Part shown: positions 7,751 to 16,000 of the stretch, in pieces
Layout of the letters: each line of letters opens with the position of its first letter
How positions within the stretch are numbered: the stretch's first letter is position 1
Source of the DNA: JBIQKZ01 sp044464765
GTDB taxonomy: Bacteria; Pseudomonadota; Gammaproteobacteria; Burkholderiales; Burkholderiaceae_B
Direction of reading: 5' to 3'
DNA: 34,809 bases
NCBI GenBank assembly: GCA_044464765.1
Contig: JBIQKZ010000025.1
Coordinates: 1 to 34,809 of the forward strand
Notes under the pieces: model-generated
Database searches by the model: none
What the model was told of the DNA's origin: nothing
What the model saw: only the letters and a program-made list of their open reading frames with translations
Made by a program: the position numbers and the translations under genes

Positions 7751-8275
7751 TCCACCCTTCTCTATCCGTCAGGCTCCCTGCACGTTAGACAAGGTTATCC
7801 GCATGCAGTATAATCCTACCTTGCAATTGCGTGCATTTATTGCTTAATTGCGCCTAATATGGCCCTATAAGTGCTGTTTTACACAGGGTCAGTTCAATAG
7901 GCCGCCCCCACGGCGGCCCGGCGTTTGCCGACATCATCGGTTCCTGGAACCGCTTTGTACGTAAATCCTACGTAAGTTTTGGCGTGCTGCGTGCGCATCT
8001 CTGCACGCGGCCTGTGGTTGCATCGATGCTTGAATTTATCGCTCAACGATGCTTTCTCTGCCCGTACGAGGCACGACGGCGCCCTGGTACGTTTGCGCCT
8101 GCAAATCGCAGGCGCAGCGTGGGGGCATTTTTTGCCGCCGGGCCGCCCCAAGGCAAAAAGCGCCCCCTTGGGGGGCAGCAAGCCGCAGGCGCAGCGTGGG
8201 GGCATTTTTTGCCGCCGGGCCGCCCCAAGGCAAAAAGCACGCCTTTTATAACAACCATCAGAAGGATCTTGATGC
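7751..8275. other. gene-free spacer with hairpin and repeats
   Basis: About 520 bases without a credible gene. The first 120 bases are A+T-rich and could hold a promoter. At 7900-7918, GGCCGCC and GGCGGCC form a seven-pair hairpin with a five-base loop. From 8107 a tandem GC-rich repeat runs to 8238. The short frames that cross this block in several phases follow the repeat and look spurious. A GAAGGA ribosome binding site for the symporter is at 8261-8266. Confidence 0.6.
8107..8238 (+). repeat. tandem pair of a 55-base GC-rich intergenic repeat
   Basis: Two copies that look identical lie at 8107-8161 and 8184-8238, a 77-base period. Each begins CGCAGGCGCAGCG and contains an internal inverted repeat, TTTTTGCC with GGCAAAAA, enclosing a GC-rich loop. 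A small hairpin (GCCCCC/GGGGGC) lies between the copies. Similar GC-rich units are, as I recall, common between genes in Bordetella and Achromobacter. A degenerate fragment of the same family occurs at 19153-19177. Confidence 0.85.
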
Positions 8276-9931
8276 ATGCAGGAAGCAGAGCTATTTCAAT
8301 TATCCGCATCCACGGCCATTATCTTGTTAGTGGGTTTCTACGTAGCCACTTTTCTCTTGTCGTTGCTGATAAGTCAGAAGAATGAAAACGTAGATGGCTA
8401 CATGGTCTCGAACAACGCGATTGGCTTTGGTCTGTCCGCAGCCAGCATGATCGCCACCTGGATCTGGGCGGCGTCGTTCTATGCCAGCGCGACAGCAGGA
8501 TACCGCTATGGGATATCGGGCCCCATCCATTACGGCCTTTGGGGCGCACTGATGATTTTGTTCATCTATCCGTTCGGGCGGCGGTTTCGCCAGTTGGCGC
8601 CCAAGGCCCACACCCTGGCCGAGGTGATGCACGCGCGGCACGGAAAATCCAGTCAGTTGATCATGGCGGTGTCCAACCTGGTGGGAAGTTGCATTAGCTT
8701 GATGGTCAACTTCACGGCAGCCGGTGCGTTGGTGTCGATCTTAAGCCCTCTGAGCTTTGTGCAGGGCGTGTTGATTACCGGGATAGGGGTGTTGTCCTAT
8801 ACGATCTGGTCCGGGTTTCGGGCGTCGGTCATGACCGACTTTGCCCAGTTGATGGCTATGATTCTGGCCGCGGTCGTGATCATTCCCATTATTTTCTTCA
8901 ATGTGGGCGGCTCCGATATGCTGGCGACCAATATGTCGGTCCTGACGGCTCAACAGGCTGATTTCTTCTCATCCGAGGCGTTTCTGAAGCAAGGAGCGCC
9001 TTATCTCGTGGCGGTGCTGGCTTATGCCATTGGCAACCAAACCATTGCCCAGCGTTTGTTTGCGGTACGCGAAGACTTGATCAAGCCAACCTTCATTGCC
9101 GCTACGGTTGGGTATGGCGCGATCGTGATTGGGCTGGGCATGCTGGGCCTGCTGGCGTTGTTCGTCGGGTTGCAGCCGGCGGATGGCAATCTGAACAACA
9201 TCATTCCGCAGATGGCGTCATCGTATTTGCCGCCGTTTGCCATTGGCTTGTTCTTCATTCTGGTGGTGGGCTCTTTGTCGTCCACGGCGGATTCGGATCT
9301 TTCCGCGCTGTCGGCCATTGTCATGACGGACATCTACGGCAAGAATCTGGCTAAAGGCACGCCTGATCCCGTGCGCATGCTCTGGTGGGGCCGCATGACC
9401 ATGGTGGTTGCCACCATGGTGGGCGTCATCTTCGCCAGCCTGCGTATGGATATCCTGGTGATGCTGGTGTTTGTCGGGGCGCTGTGGGGGGCGATTGTCT
9501 TCCCGGTGATCATGAGTTTCTATTGGGACAGAATCACCAACAAGGCCTTTACCAGCGCCGTTGTCGCTGCGGTCTTGCTGTTTACCCTGGTGCGTTTCGA
9601 GGTGATACCGATGCAGGGCGCTATTGCCGTGGTTTTTGAAACCCTGGCTTCCGTGGGCGGCGGCATTGTGATTGGGTTGATGGCGTTTGGCTTCTTCGGC
9701 AAAACGGCGGGGCTGGTTCTTGGGGCGGCGACCATCGTGGTATTGCTGCCCTACAGCATCGGTTTCCTGCGGGAGTATGTGGTGTTGATCAGTTCGCTGA
9801 CCGCCTACGGCGTGAGCGCCATTGTTTGCGTGGCGATCAGCCTGCGGTCCAACGAGCGTTTCGACTTCGATTTGCTGGATGAGCGCGTGGTGGCGTTCCA
9901 GCACACTAAGCCAGACGCTGTACGCGCCTGA
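8276..9931 (+). CDS. sodium:solute symporter family transporter
   Basis: A 551-residue inner-membrane protein with about 13 hydrophobic segments, of the sodium:solute symporter (SSS) family. ATWIWAASFYASA near residues 60-72 and SLSSTADSDLSALSAIV near 338-354 match the conserved sodium-binding regions. The latter resembles the urea/polyamine (DUR3-like) branch more than the proline or acetate permeases. The start at ATG 8276 has GAAGGA nine bases upstream. A 43-residue membrane protein is encoded 85 bases downstream with its own strong ribosome binding site, probably an accessory subunit. The substrate cannot be read from sequence, and neighbouring genes do not settle it. Confidence 0.87.
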   Translation: MQEAELFQLSASTAIILLVGFYVATFLLSLLISQKNENVDGYMVSNNAIGFGLSAASMIATWIWAASFYASATAGYRYGISGPIHYGLWGALMILFIYPFGRRFRQLAPKAHTLAEVMHARHGKSSQLIMAVSNLVGSCISLMVNFTAAGALVSILSPLSFVQGVLITGIGVLSYTIWSGFRASVMTDFAQLMAMILAAVVIIPIIFFNVGGSDMLATNMSVLTAQQADFFSSEAFLKQGAPYLVAVLAYAIGNQTIAQRLFAVREDLIKPTFIAATVGYGAIVIGLGMLGLLALFVGLQPADGNLNNIIPQMASSYLPPFAIGLFFILVVGSLSSTADSDLSALSAIVMTDIYGKNLAKGTPDPVRMLWWGRMTMVVATMVGVIFASLRMDILVMLVFVGALWGAIVFPVIMSFYWDRITNKAFTSAVVAAVLLFTLVRFEVIPMQGAIAVVFETLASVGGGIVIGLMAFGFFGKTAGLVLGAATIVVLLPYSIGFLREYVVLISSLTAYGVSAIVCVAISLRSNERFDFDLLDERVVAFQHTKPDAVRA

Positions 9932-10016
9932 TTACCGACGATTACGACTGTGTGAGTGGGCCGGCTGGAGTAGCGCTAGTCCGCCAGGCCCCACATACTG
10001 GAACAAGGAGATAAAA

Positions 10017-10148
10017 ATGAGTGTTGCTGGATTAACTGCTTATATACTGGTTTGGCCGGTGATTTCGACCGGCATTCTACTCATACTGATCGTGGCCCTG
10101 ATCCGCGACATACGCAGGGCACGCCGTACGGGCGAGGAAATGATCTAA
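10017..10148 (+). CDS. 43-residue single-span membrane protein, probable symporter small subunit
   Basis: A 43-residue frame starts at ATG 10017 with AAGGAG at 10005-10010. One hydrophobic helix spans about residues 6-29 (AYILVWPVISTGILLILIVA), followed by a basic, arginine-rich tail (RDIRRARRTGEE). The layout, a single helix then a positive cytoplasmic tail directly after a large secondary transporter gene, matches the small accessory subunits known for NSS (MetS-like) and some SSS transporters. A longer in-frame opening reaches back into the symporter gene, but the ribosome binding site decides for 10017. It may assist assembly or activity of the symporter, which is an inference. Confidence 0.72.
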   Translation: MSVAGLTAYILVWPVISTGILLILIVALIRDIRRARRTGEEMI

Positions 10149-10258
10149 CCGTCCGCTGCGGGGGCAGCCCACGAGTCTGATGCCCGTAACTTGGTAAACT
10201 TGCAGGTTGTCGTTTGGCACGACCTTGATCACGTTTAACTGACTATCCGAGACCCTTC

Positions 10259-12127
10259 ATGCCGCAATATCGTTCCCGCACCTCGACCCATGGCCGCAAT
10301 ATGGCCGGCGCACGCGCCCTTTGGCGTGCGACCGGCATGAAAGACGGCGATTTCAACAAGCCCATCATTGCCGTGGTCAATTCCTTCACCCAATTCGTGC
10401 CGGGCCACGTGCACCTGAAGGATCTGGGCCAGTTGGTAGCGCGCCAGATCGAGGCGGCCGGCGGCGTGGCCAAAGAGTTCAACACCATTGCCGTGGACGA
10501 CGGCATCGCTATGGGGCATGGCGGCATGCTGTATTCGCTGCCGTCGCGCGAACTGATTGCCGACTCCGTCGAGTATATGGTCAACGCCCATTGTGCCGAT
10601 GCCATGGTCTGTATTTCCAACTGCGACAAGATCACCCCGGGAATGCTGATGGCCGCCATGCGGCTTAATATTCCCGCCGTGTTTGTGTCGGGCGGGCCCA
10701 TGGAAGCGGGCAAGGTCATCGAGCCGGGCACCCATAAAGTGCTCATGAAGCTGGATCTGGTCGACGCCATGGTTCAGGCGGCCGACCCCACAGTCAGTGA
10801 TGCCCAGGCCGAACAGGTGGAACGCAGCGCGTGCCCCACCTGTGGTTCGTGTTCGGGCATGTTCACCGCCAACTCAATGAACTGCCTGACCGAAGTGCTG
10901 GGTCTGGCCCTGCCGGGCAACGGCTCGCTGCTGGCGACGCATGCCCGGCGCCAAGCTCTATTCGAAAGGGCGGGCAGTTTGATTGTCGATGTGTGCAAAC
11001 GCTATTACGAGCATGACGACGAGTCTGTCTTGCCACGCAGCATCGCCAGTTTCGCCGCTTTCGAGAACGCCATGACCATGGATGTGTCGATGGGCGGCTC
11101 CACCAATACGGTATTGCACCTGCTGGCCGCAGCCCAGGAGGCCGGCGTGGATTTCACCATGTCGGATATCGACCGCATTTCACGACATGTACCTTGCTTG
11201 TGCAAGGTTGCTCCAGCCACGAATAAATACCATATGGAAGATGTCCACCGCGCTGGGGGGATCTTTGGCATTCTGGGCGAACTGGGCCGTGCCGGCCTGT
11301 TGAATCTGGACGCCGGCAATGTGCATAGCGGCACCTTGGCCAAGGCCATAGAGACTTGGGATGTGAACAGTGGCTCGGCGACTGCCGAAGTGCTGGACTT
11401 TTACAAGGCGGCCCCCGGCGGGGTGCCGACCCAGGTTGCATTCAGCCAGGACCGCCATTATGCGGACTTGGATCTGGATCGTGCAGGCGGCTGCATCCGC
11501 GCGGCCGAGCATGCCTATTCGCAGGACGGCGGCTTGGCCGTTCTGTATGGCAATCTGGCCCCCAACGGCTGCATTGTTAAAACAGCGGGTGTCGATGACA
11601 GCATTCTGACCTTCACGGGCACAGCCCGGGTCTATGAAAGCCAGGAAGACGCGGTGGACGGCATTTTGCGCGACAAGGTGAAGGCCGGCGATGTCGTGAT
11701 CATCCGCTACGAAGGCCCCAAGGGTGGGCCGGGCATGCAGGAAATGCTTTACCCCACGTCGTACCTGAAGTCCAAAGGCTTGGGCGCCAGCTCCGCCTTG
11801 CTGACCGATGGCCGGTTTTCGGGCGGTTCGTCCGGCCTGGTCATTGGGCACGCCTCGCCCGAAGCCGCCGAGGGCGGGAATATCGGCCTGGTGAATGACG
11901 GCGATCGTATCGAAATCGATATCCCCAATCGCCGCATTCATCTGGCGATCAGCGACGATGATCTGGCCCAGCGTCGTGCCGCCATGGAAGCGCGCGGCGA
12001 CAAGGCCTGGCAGCCGGTGAATCGTGAACGCGTGGTGTCGCAGGCGCTGAAGGCGTATGCGGCTCTGGCAACGTCGGCGGATCGTGGCGCGGTACGGGAT
12101 GTTTCCCAACTGTCGGCGCGCAAGTAG
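10259..12127 (+). CDS. ilvD: dihydroxy-acid dehydratase, [4Fe-4S] E. coli type
   Basis: A 622-residue cytoplasmic enzyme of branched-chain amino acid synthesis that converts 2,3-dihydroxy-isovalerate and -methylvalerate to the 2-oxo acids. It tracks E. coli IlvD almost block for block: NSFTQFVPGHVHL, DDGIAMGHGGMLYSLPSREL, CISNCDKITPGM and CPTCGSCSGMFTANSMNC. Cys122 and Cys195 match the E. coli cluster ligands. There is no cysteine in the NSFTQF region, unlike the [2Fe-2S] class. Length fits the family (about 616). The ribosome binding site before ATG 10259 is weak. A second, distinct dehydratase gene follows 170 bases later. Confidence 0.95.
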   Translation: MPQYRSRTSTHGRNMAGARALWRATGMKDGDFNKPIIAVVNSFTQFVPGHVHLKDLGQLVARQIEAAGGVAKEFNTIAVDDGIAMGHGGMLYSLPSRELIADSVEYMVNAHCADAMVCISNCDKITPGMLMAAMRLNIPAVFVSGGPMEAGKVIEPGTHKVLMKLDLVDAMVQAADPTVSDAQAEQVERSACPTCGSCSGMFTANSMNCLTEVLGLALPGNGSLLATHARRQALFERAGSLIVDVCKRYYEHDDESVLPRSIASFAAFENAMTMDVSMGGSTNTVLHLLAAAQEAGVDFTMSDIDRISRHVPCLCKVAPATNKYHMEDVHRAGGIFGILGELGRAGLLNLDAGNVHSGTLAKAIETWDVNSGSATAEVLDFYKAAPGGVPTQVAFSQDRHYADLDLDRAGGCIRAAEHAYSQDGGLAVLYGNLAPNGCIVKTAGVDDSILTFTGTARVYESQEDAVDGILRDKVKAGDVVIIRYEGPKGGPGMQEMLYPTSYLKSKGLGASSALLTDGRFSGGSSGLVIGHASPEAAEGGNIGLVNDGDRIEIDIPNRRIHLAISDDDLAQRRAAMEARGDKAWQPVNRERVVSQALKAYAALATSADRGAVRDVSQLSARK

Positions 12128-12297
12128 CGCCGACTGACCGGCTTCGCTGTTGCGGGGGGCCGAGTGTAGGCATGGCAGAGGCTTCCGGGGGGCTGGTCCG
12201 CGTCTCATCCTGACCGGGCTTACCCCCACTGGGCACCCCGTCTTTCTTGCTTAAGCCCAGGCTTGGTGCGACACTGGAATTTTTGCAGGAGTTGCCC

Positions 12298-13983
12298 ATG
12301 TCCACCCCCCGTCGCTTGCGCTCGGCCAACATCACGCAGGGCGCTGCACGCGCGCCCAATCGGTCCATGTATTATGCGCTGGGTTACAAAGAAGAAGACT
12401 TCTCCAAGCCCATGGTCGGGGTGGCAAATGGCCACAGCACGATTACGCCCTGCAACAGTGGTTTGCAGCGTTTGGCCGATGCGGCGGTCGAAGCCATTGA
12501 AACGTCGGGTGGCAATGCGCAGGTATTTGGCACACCCACCATTTCCGACGGCATGGCCATGGGCACCGAGGGCATGAAGTATTCGTTGGTGTCGCGTGAA
12601 GTCATTGCCGATTGCGTCGAAACCTGTGTGCAGGGCCAGTGGATGGACGGTGTGGTGGTGATCGGTGGGTGCGATAAGAACATGCCGGGCGGAATGATGG
12701 GGATGCTGCGCGCCAATGTACCGTCCATTTATGTGTATGGCGGCACGATCTTGCCGGGGCGCCTGCATGGCAAGGACCTTAATATCGTCAGTGTGTTCGA
12801 GGCGGTGGGTGAAAACGCCGCCGGCCGTCTTAGCGATGGCGAGCTCAAGCAGATCGAGCTGCATGCCATTCCGGGGCCAGGCTCGTGCGGCGGGATGTAC
12901 ACCGCCAACACCATGAGCTCTGCCTTCGAAGCTCTGGGCATGAGTCTGCCCTACTCGTCCACCATGGCCAATGTGCACGATGAAAAGGTTCAGTCCGCTG
13001 CGGAATCGGCGCGCGTCTTGCTCGAGGCTATTCGTCAGGACATCAAGCCGCGCGATATTGTTACGCGTGATTCCATACAGAATGCGGTGGCGGTCATTAT
13101 GGCGACCGGCGGCTCGACCAATGCGGTACTACATATTCTGGCCATTGCTCATGCGGCTGATGTCGAGTGGACAATCGATGACTTCGAGCGGGTGCGCCAG
13201 AAAGTGCCGGTGATTTGCGACTTGAAGCCCAGTGGACAATACCTGGCGGTGGATTTTCATCAGGCGGGGGGTGTTCCACAGGTAATGAAAATGCTACTGG
13301 AGGCGGGGCTGATCAATGGCCATTGCATGACGATTACTGGCAAGACAGTGGCTGAGATGCTGGCCGATATTCCCGCCGTGCCTTCGCCAGACCAGAAGGT
13401 GATCCGGTCGTTGGATAATCCGCTGTACCCGCATGGGCACCTGGCTATCCTGAAAGGCAATTTGTCGCCCGAGGGCTGTGTGGCCAAGATTACCGGCTTG
13501 AAGAATCCCGTCATGACGGGGCCTGCACGGGTTTTCGACGACGAGCAATCGGCTCTGGCCGCGATTCTCGACGGCAAGATCAAGGCGGGCGATGTCATGG
13601 TTCTGCGCTACCTGGGTCCCAAAGGGGGGCCGGGCATGCCCGAGATGCTGGCGCCTACTGGTGCGCTGATTGGCGCGGGCCTGGGTGATTCTGTTGGTTT
13701 GATCACCGATGGTCGGTTTTCGGGGGGGACGTGGGGCATGGTGGTGGGGCATGTTTCGCCCGAGGCGGCGGTGGGCGGCTGCATTGCGTTGGTTAACGAT
13801 GGCGACTCGATTACGATTGATGCGCATCATCAGTTGCTGCAATTGAATGTCGACGAGGCTGAGCTGGCCCAGCGGCGCACGCTCTGGAAGGCGCCGGCGC
13901 CCAGGTATATGCGCGGGGTGCAGGCCAAGTTTGCGTTTAATTGTTCGCCTGCGAGTACGGGGGCGGTGCTGGATAGTTTTTAA
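12298..13983 (+). CDS. ilvD: second IlvD/Edd-family dehydratase, [2Fe-2S] type
   Basis: A 561-residue dehydratase of the same superfamily as its neighbour but a different class. It has GVANGHSTITPCNSGLQ (Cys52), GGCDKNMPGGMMGM (Cys125) and PGPGSCGGMYTANTM (Cys197). Three cysteines in these positions, with Lys127, are the signature of [2Fe-2S] dihydroxy-acid dehydratases of plants, cyanobacteria and actinobacteria. The MSLPYSS motif also fits that class. I chose ATG 12298, with AGGAG seven bases upstream, over an earlier in-frame start at 12247. A true dihydroxy-acid dehydratase is most likely, but sugar-acid dehydratases share the fold and cannot be excluded. An oxygen-stable backup for the neighbouring [4Fe-4S] enzyme is a reasonable inference. 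Confidence 0.88.
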   Translation: MSTPRRLRSANITQGAARAPNRSMYYALGYKEEDFSKPMVGVANGHSTITPCNSGLQRLADAAVEAIETSGGNAQVFGTPTISDGMAMGTEGMKYSLVSREVIADCVETCVQGQWMDGVVVIGGCDKNMPGGMMGMLRANVPSIYVYGGTILPGRLHGKDLNIVSVFEAVGENAAGRLSDGELKQIELHAIPGPGSCGGMYTANTMSSAFEALGMSLPYSSTMANVHDEKVQSAAESARVLLEAIRQDIKPRDIVTRDSIQNAVAVIMATGGSTNAVLHILAIAHAADVEWTIDDFERVRQKVPVICDLKPSGQYLAVDFHQAGGVPQVMKMLLEAGLINGHCMTITGKTVAEMLADIPAVPSPDQKVIRSLDNPLYPHGHLAILKGNLSPEGCVAKITGLKNPVMTGPARVFDDEQSALAAILDGKIKAGDVMVLRYLGPKGGPGMPEMLAPTGALIGAGLGDSVGLITDGRFSGGTWGMVVGHVSPEAAVGGCIALVNDGDSITIDAHHQLLQLNVDEAELAQRRTLWKAPAPRYMRGVQAKFAFNCSPASTGAVLDSF

Positions 13984-14000
13984 GCGCTTTGTGGTGGGTT

Positions 14001-14113
14001 GGACGGCACGACGTGCTTGATCCGCGTCTACGCTGTTTCGGTTCTTAAGCCGTTGCCTGGGGCGAGGTCGATCGGACGGCACGGCGTGCTTATCCCGCGC
14101 CTACGCCGTTTCG
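14001..14113 (+). repeat. direct repeat of a 40-base unit
   Basis: The 40 bases at 14001-14040 recur at 14074-14113 with about 34 matches. Both begin GGACGGCACG and end GTTTCG. The second copy forms part of the left arm of palindromic element A. The first copy looks like a partial, diverged duplicate left outside the element. Confidence 0.75.
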
Positions 14114-14249
14114 CCGGGCGTCGGGAGAACTCGCCCTTGCCGCCGTTGGCGGCTGCGGAACTCGAACAGCTCCCGTCGACTTCCCCCGGCGAAACGGCGT
14201 AGCCACGGCGCACGCCTTACGCCGTCGGATCGACCTCGCCCCAGGCAAC
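14052..14249. repeat. palindromic element A (198 bases)
   Basis: Outer arms match for 22 bases without error, from GTTGCCTGGGGCGAGG at 14052 to its complement ending at 14249. Inner arms also pair: CTACGCCGTTTCGCCGGG at 14101-14118 with its complement ending at 14202. The centre, 14123-14175, is a 53-base core that recurs in element B on the opposite strand. No open frame of a transposase is present, so this is at most a non-autonomous element. Confidence 0.8.
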
Positions 14250-14307
14250 TCTGAACGGGGTGGTTTGGGAAGGCTCCTGGTTGTGAAGTCTAGATGCTTT
14301 TAAAGCT

Positions 14308-14355
14308 CGTCGATGACGTTCAGGTGTTTAAACGTCGATGACCTTCAGGTGTCTA
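14308..14355 (+). repeat. 23-base direct repeat pair
   Basis: CGTCGATGACGTTCAGGTG at 14308 and CGTCGATGACCTTCAGGTG at 14333 begin two 23-base units in near-perfect tandem (25-base period, two mismatches). They lie between the two palindromic elements, in A+T-richer sequence. Confidence 0.75.
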
Positions 14356-14380
14356 AATTAAGCGTATAAGCTGTTGTTCT

Positions 14381-14556
14381 GCGGCTCTGGTGGCCGGCGT
14401 AAGGCGTGCGCCGCGGCTAAGGAAGTGTGAGCGGGAAAAACGGCGGGAGCTGTTCGAGTTCCGCGGCCGCCAACGGCGGCAAGGGCGAGTTCTCCCGACG
14501 CCCGTTCACACGACGCAGACGCGGAAGAAGCACGCCGTGCCGGCCACCAGAGCCGC
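14381..14556. repeat. palindromic element B (176 bases)
   Basis: The ends GCGGCTCTGGTGGCCGGC (from 14381) and its complement (ending 14556) form an 18-base terminal inverted repeat. The core at 14444-14496 equals the core of element A in reverse complement with one mismatch in 53. The arms differ from those of A, so the two share a centre but not ends. Confidence 0.8.
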
Positions 14557-14596
14557 GGAACAACAGCGTGGTGGGAACATTGAAGCCGTTGAAGCA

Positions 14597-15973
14597 TTAA
14601 CGCGCCGGCCAAACCCGACGCAACAGCGTTGCGACGATGATCAGCGTCAGCAGATTCCACCCGATGCCGTTGATGAAGGCCGCCTGGTACGAGCCGGCCA
14701 GGTCGTAGATTTTGCCGGTCATCCAGCCGCCCAGCGCCATGCCGACGAGCGTGGCCATCAAGACGGTGCCAACCCGCGCGCCCGCTTCGGCGGGTGAAAA
14801 ATGTTCGCGGACGATAATGGCATAGGCTGGCACCAAACCGCCCTGGAACAATCCGAATAGCGCCGATACGATGTAAAGAGAAACCAGCCCGTCAGAGGGC
14901 AGGAACAGGATAAGGGCGATGGCCTGCAAGGCGGCGCCCAGCAGCAAGGTGCGCAGGCCGCCGATGCGATCGCAAACGATGCCCGAGATAATCCGGCTAA
15001 GCACGCCGAATCCCAGCATCAGTGAAAGCATCTCGGCGCCGCGTGCAACGCCATAGCCCAGGTCCAGGCAGTAGGCAACAATGTGTACTTGGGGCATCGC
15101 CATCGCCACGCAGCAACTGATCCCCGCCACGCACAGCCAGAATTGCGCGACTCGGGGAGACAGTCCGAACGGACGATTCTGTGTTGTCTGGCTGGTTTCG
15201 GTTGATGCCTGTGCCTGTGTCGGGTTCTGAGCCCGAGTTTGGGTTTGGGCGAGGGCTTGTGCGTGGGCGGGAGATTGTCCGTCGACGTTGGCTTGGTCTC
15301 GGTCAGGAGTCCGGTTGGGATGCAGCTTAGGCGCCGTTGCAGCTTCGCTGGGCGATGCGGATGCGGCTAGCGGCGGGGGGCGGCGCATCAGCACGGCCAG
15401 TCCGGCCATGCATACAAAGCTGAACAGACCGATGATGACATAGGTCTGCCGCCAGCCCATGTCGTACACCATGGGTTGAATAATGGGCGGCCAGATGGCG
15501 CCGCTAAGATAGTTGCCGCTGGCGCAGACGGCCACGGCGATGCCTCGCCGTAGAACAAACCATAACGAGGTGTCGGCGACCAGCGGGGCGAACGTGGTCG
15601 AGGCGCCAAGCAGGCCGATCAGCACGCCGTGGATCAGAGTGAAAGACCAGATGTTGTCTGTAGCTGCGGCCAGGCAAAAACCAAGCCCCACACCGGTCGC
15701 GCCGATCAGCAGAGGTAAGAACACACCAAAGCGATCTGCCAAATAGCCCATGAGCATGCCGCCCAGGCCAAACCCCAGCATCATGAAGGTGTATGGCATG
15801 GAAGCGTCGGCGCGTGTAACGCCGAACTCGTCTTGTACGGCTGGCAGGATGACGGCAATGATGTACATGCCGGCCGTGCCGATGGTCACGAGAATGAGCG
15901 TGATGGCCAGGCGCATCACCGCATAGGGCGAATCGGGAACCGATGCGGGCGCGTGTCGGCGCAAGCGAGTCAT
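14597..15973 (-). CDS. MFS transporter with long glutamine/threonine-rich central loop
   Basis: A 458-residue major facilitator with about 12 membrane segments in two halves. The first half ends near residue 197. A cytoplasmic linker of about 70 residues (198-270) is rich in Ala, Gln, Thr and Pro with imperfect AQAxxQTQ-type repeats, and the second half starts near 275. The pattern resembles oxalate/formate-antiporter-like or other organic-anion permeases. It lies downstream of the aldehyde dehydrogenase on the same strand, with a 37-base palindrome in the 110-base gap. That placing suggests uptake or export of an aromatic acid of the same pathway, but the substrate is not known. The ribosome binding site before the ATG is weak. 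Confidence 0.85.
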   Translation of the reverse strand: MTRLRRHAPASVPDSPYAVMRLAITLILVTIGTAGMYIIAVILPAVQDEFGVTRADASMPYTFMMLGFGLGGMLMGYLADRFGVFLPLLIGATGVGLGFCLAAATDNIWSFTLIHGVLIGLLGASTTFAPLVADTSLWFVLRRGIAVAVCASGNYLSGAIWPPIIQPMVYDMGWRQTYVIIGLFSFVCMAGLAVLMRRPPPLAASASPSEAATAPKLHPNRTPDRDQANVDGQSPAHAQALAQTQTRAQNPTQAQASTETSQTTQNRPFGLSPRVAQFWLCVAGISCCVAMAMPQVHIVAYCLDLGYGVARGAEMLSLMLGFGVLSRIISGIVCDRIGGLRTLLLGAALQAIALILFLPSDGLVSLYIVSALFGLFQGGLVPAYAIIVREHFSPAEAGARVGTVLMATLVGMALGGWMTGKIYDLAGSYQAAFINGIGWNLLTLIIVATLLRRVWPAR

Positions 15974-16000
15974 GAATGGGTCAGGAAGCCGGATAGGGGG

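Larger units (their letters stand above)
13984..14596. other. gene-free block of palindromic and direct repeats
   Basis: About 610 bases between the second dehydratase and the MFS gene with no credible gene. Almost all of it is explained by the repeats listed separately (14001-14113, 14052-14249, 14308-14355, 14381-14556). Frames that cross it follow the palindromes and read equally well on both strands, so I treat them as spurious. Confidence 0.65.

Noticed and set aside
8107..8238. CRISPR-like array
   Set aside because: Only two copies of a 55-base unit with one 22-base spacer, no further spacers and no cas genes in the window.
7894..8385. Several overlapping frames of 65-133 codons around the 8107-8238 repeat
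   Set aside because: They exist in many phases on both strands because of the repeat, repeat the same peptide, lack ribosome binding sites and end inside the symporter gene.
11180..12229. Minus-strand open frame of about 349 codons across the first dehydratase
   Set aside because: It lies fully antisense to ilvD, whose motifs are unmistakable. Long antisense frames are expected in high-GC DNA. It has no ribosome binding site or recognisable domain, and its composition (many His, Gln, Arg, Gly) is typical of shadow frames.
14390..14797. Plus-strand frame of 135 codons through palindromic element B
   Set aside because: It runs from the palindrome into the antisense of the MFS gene; no ribosome binding site and no protein-like pattern.
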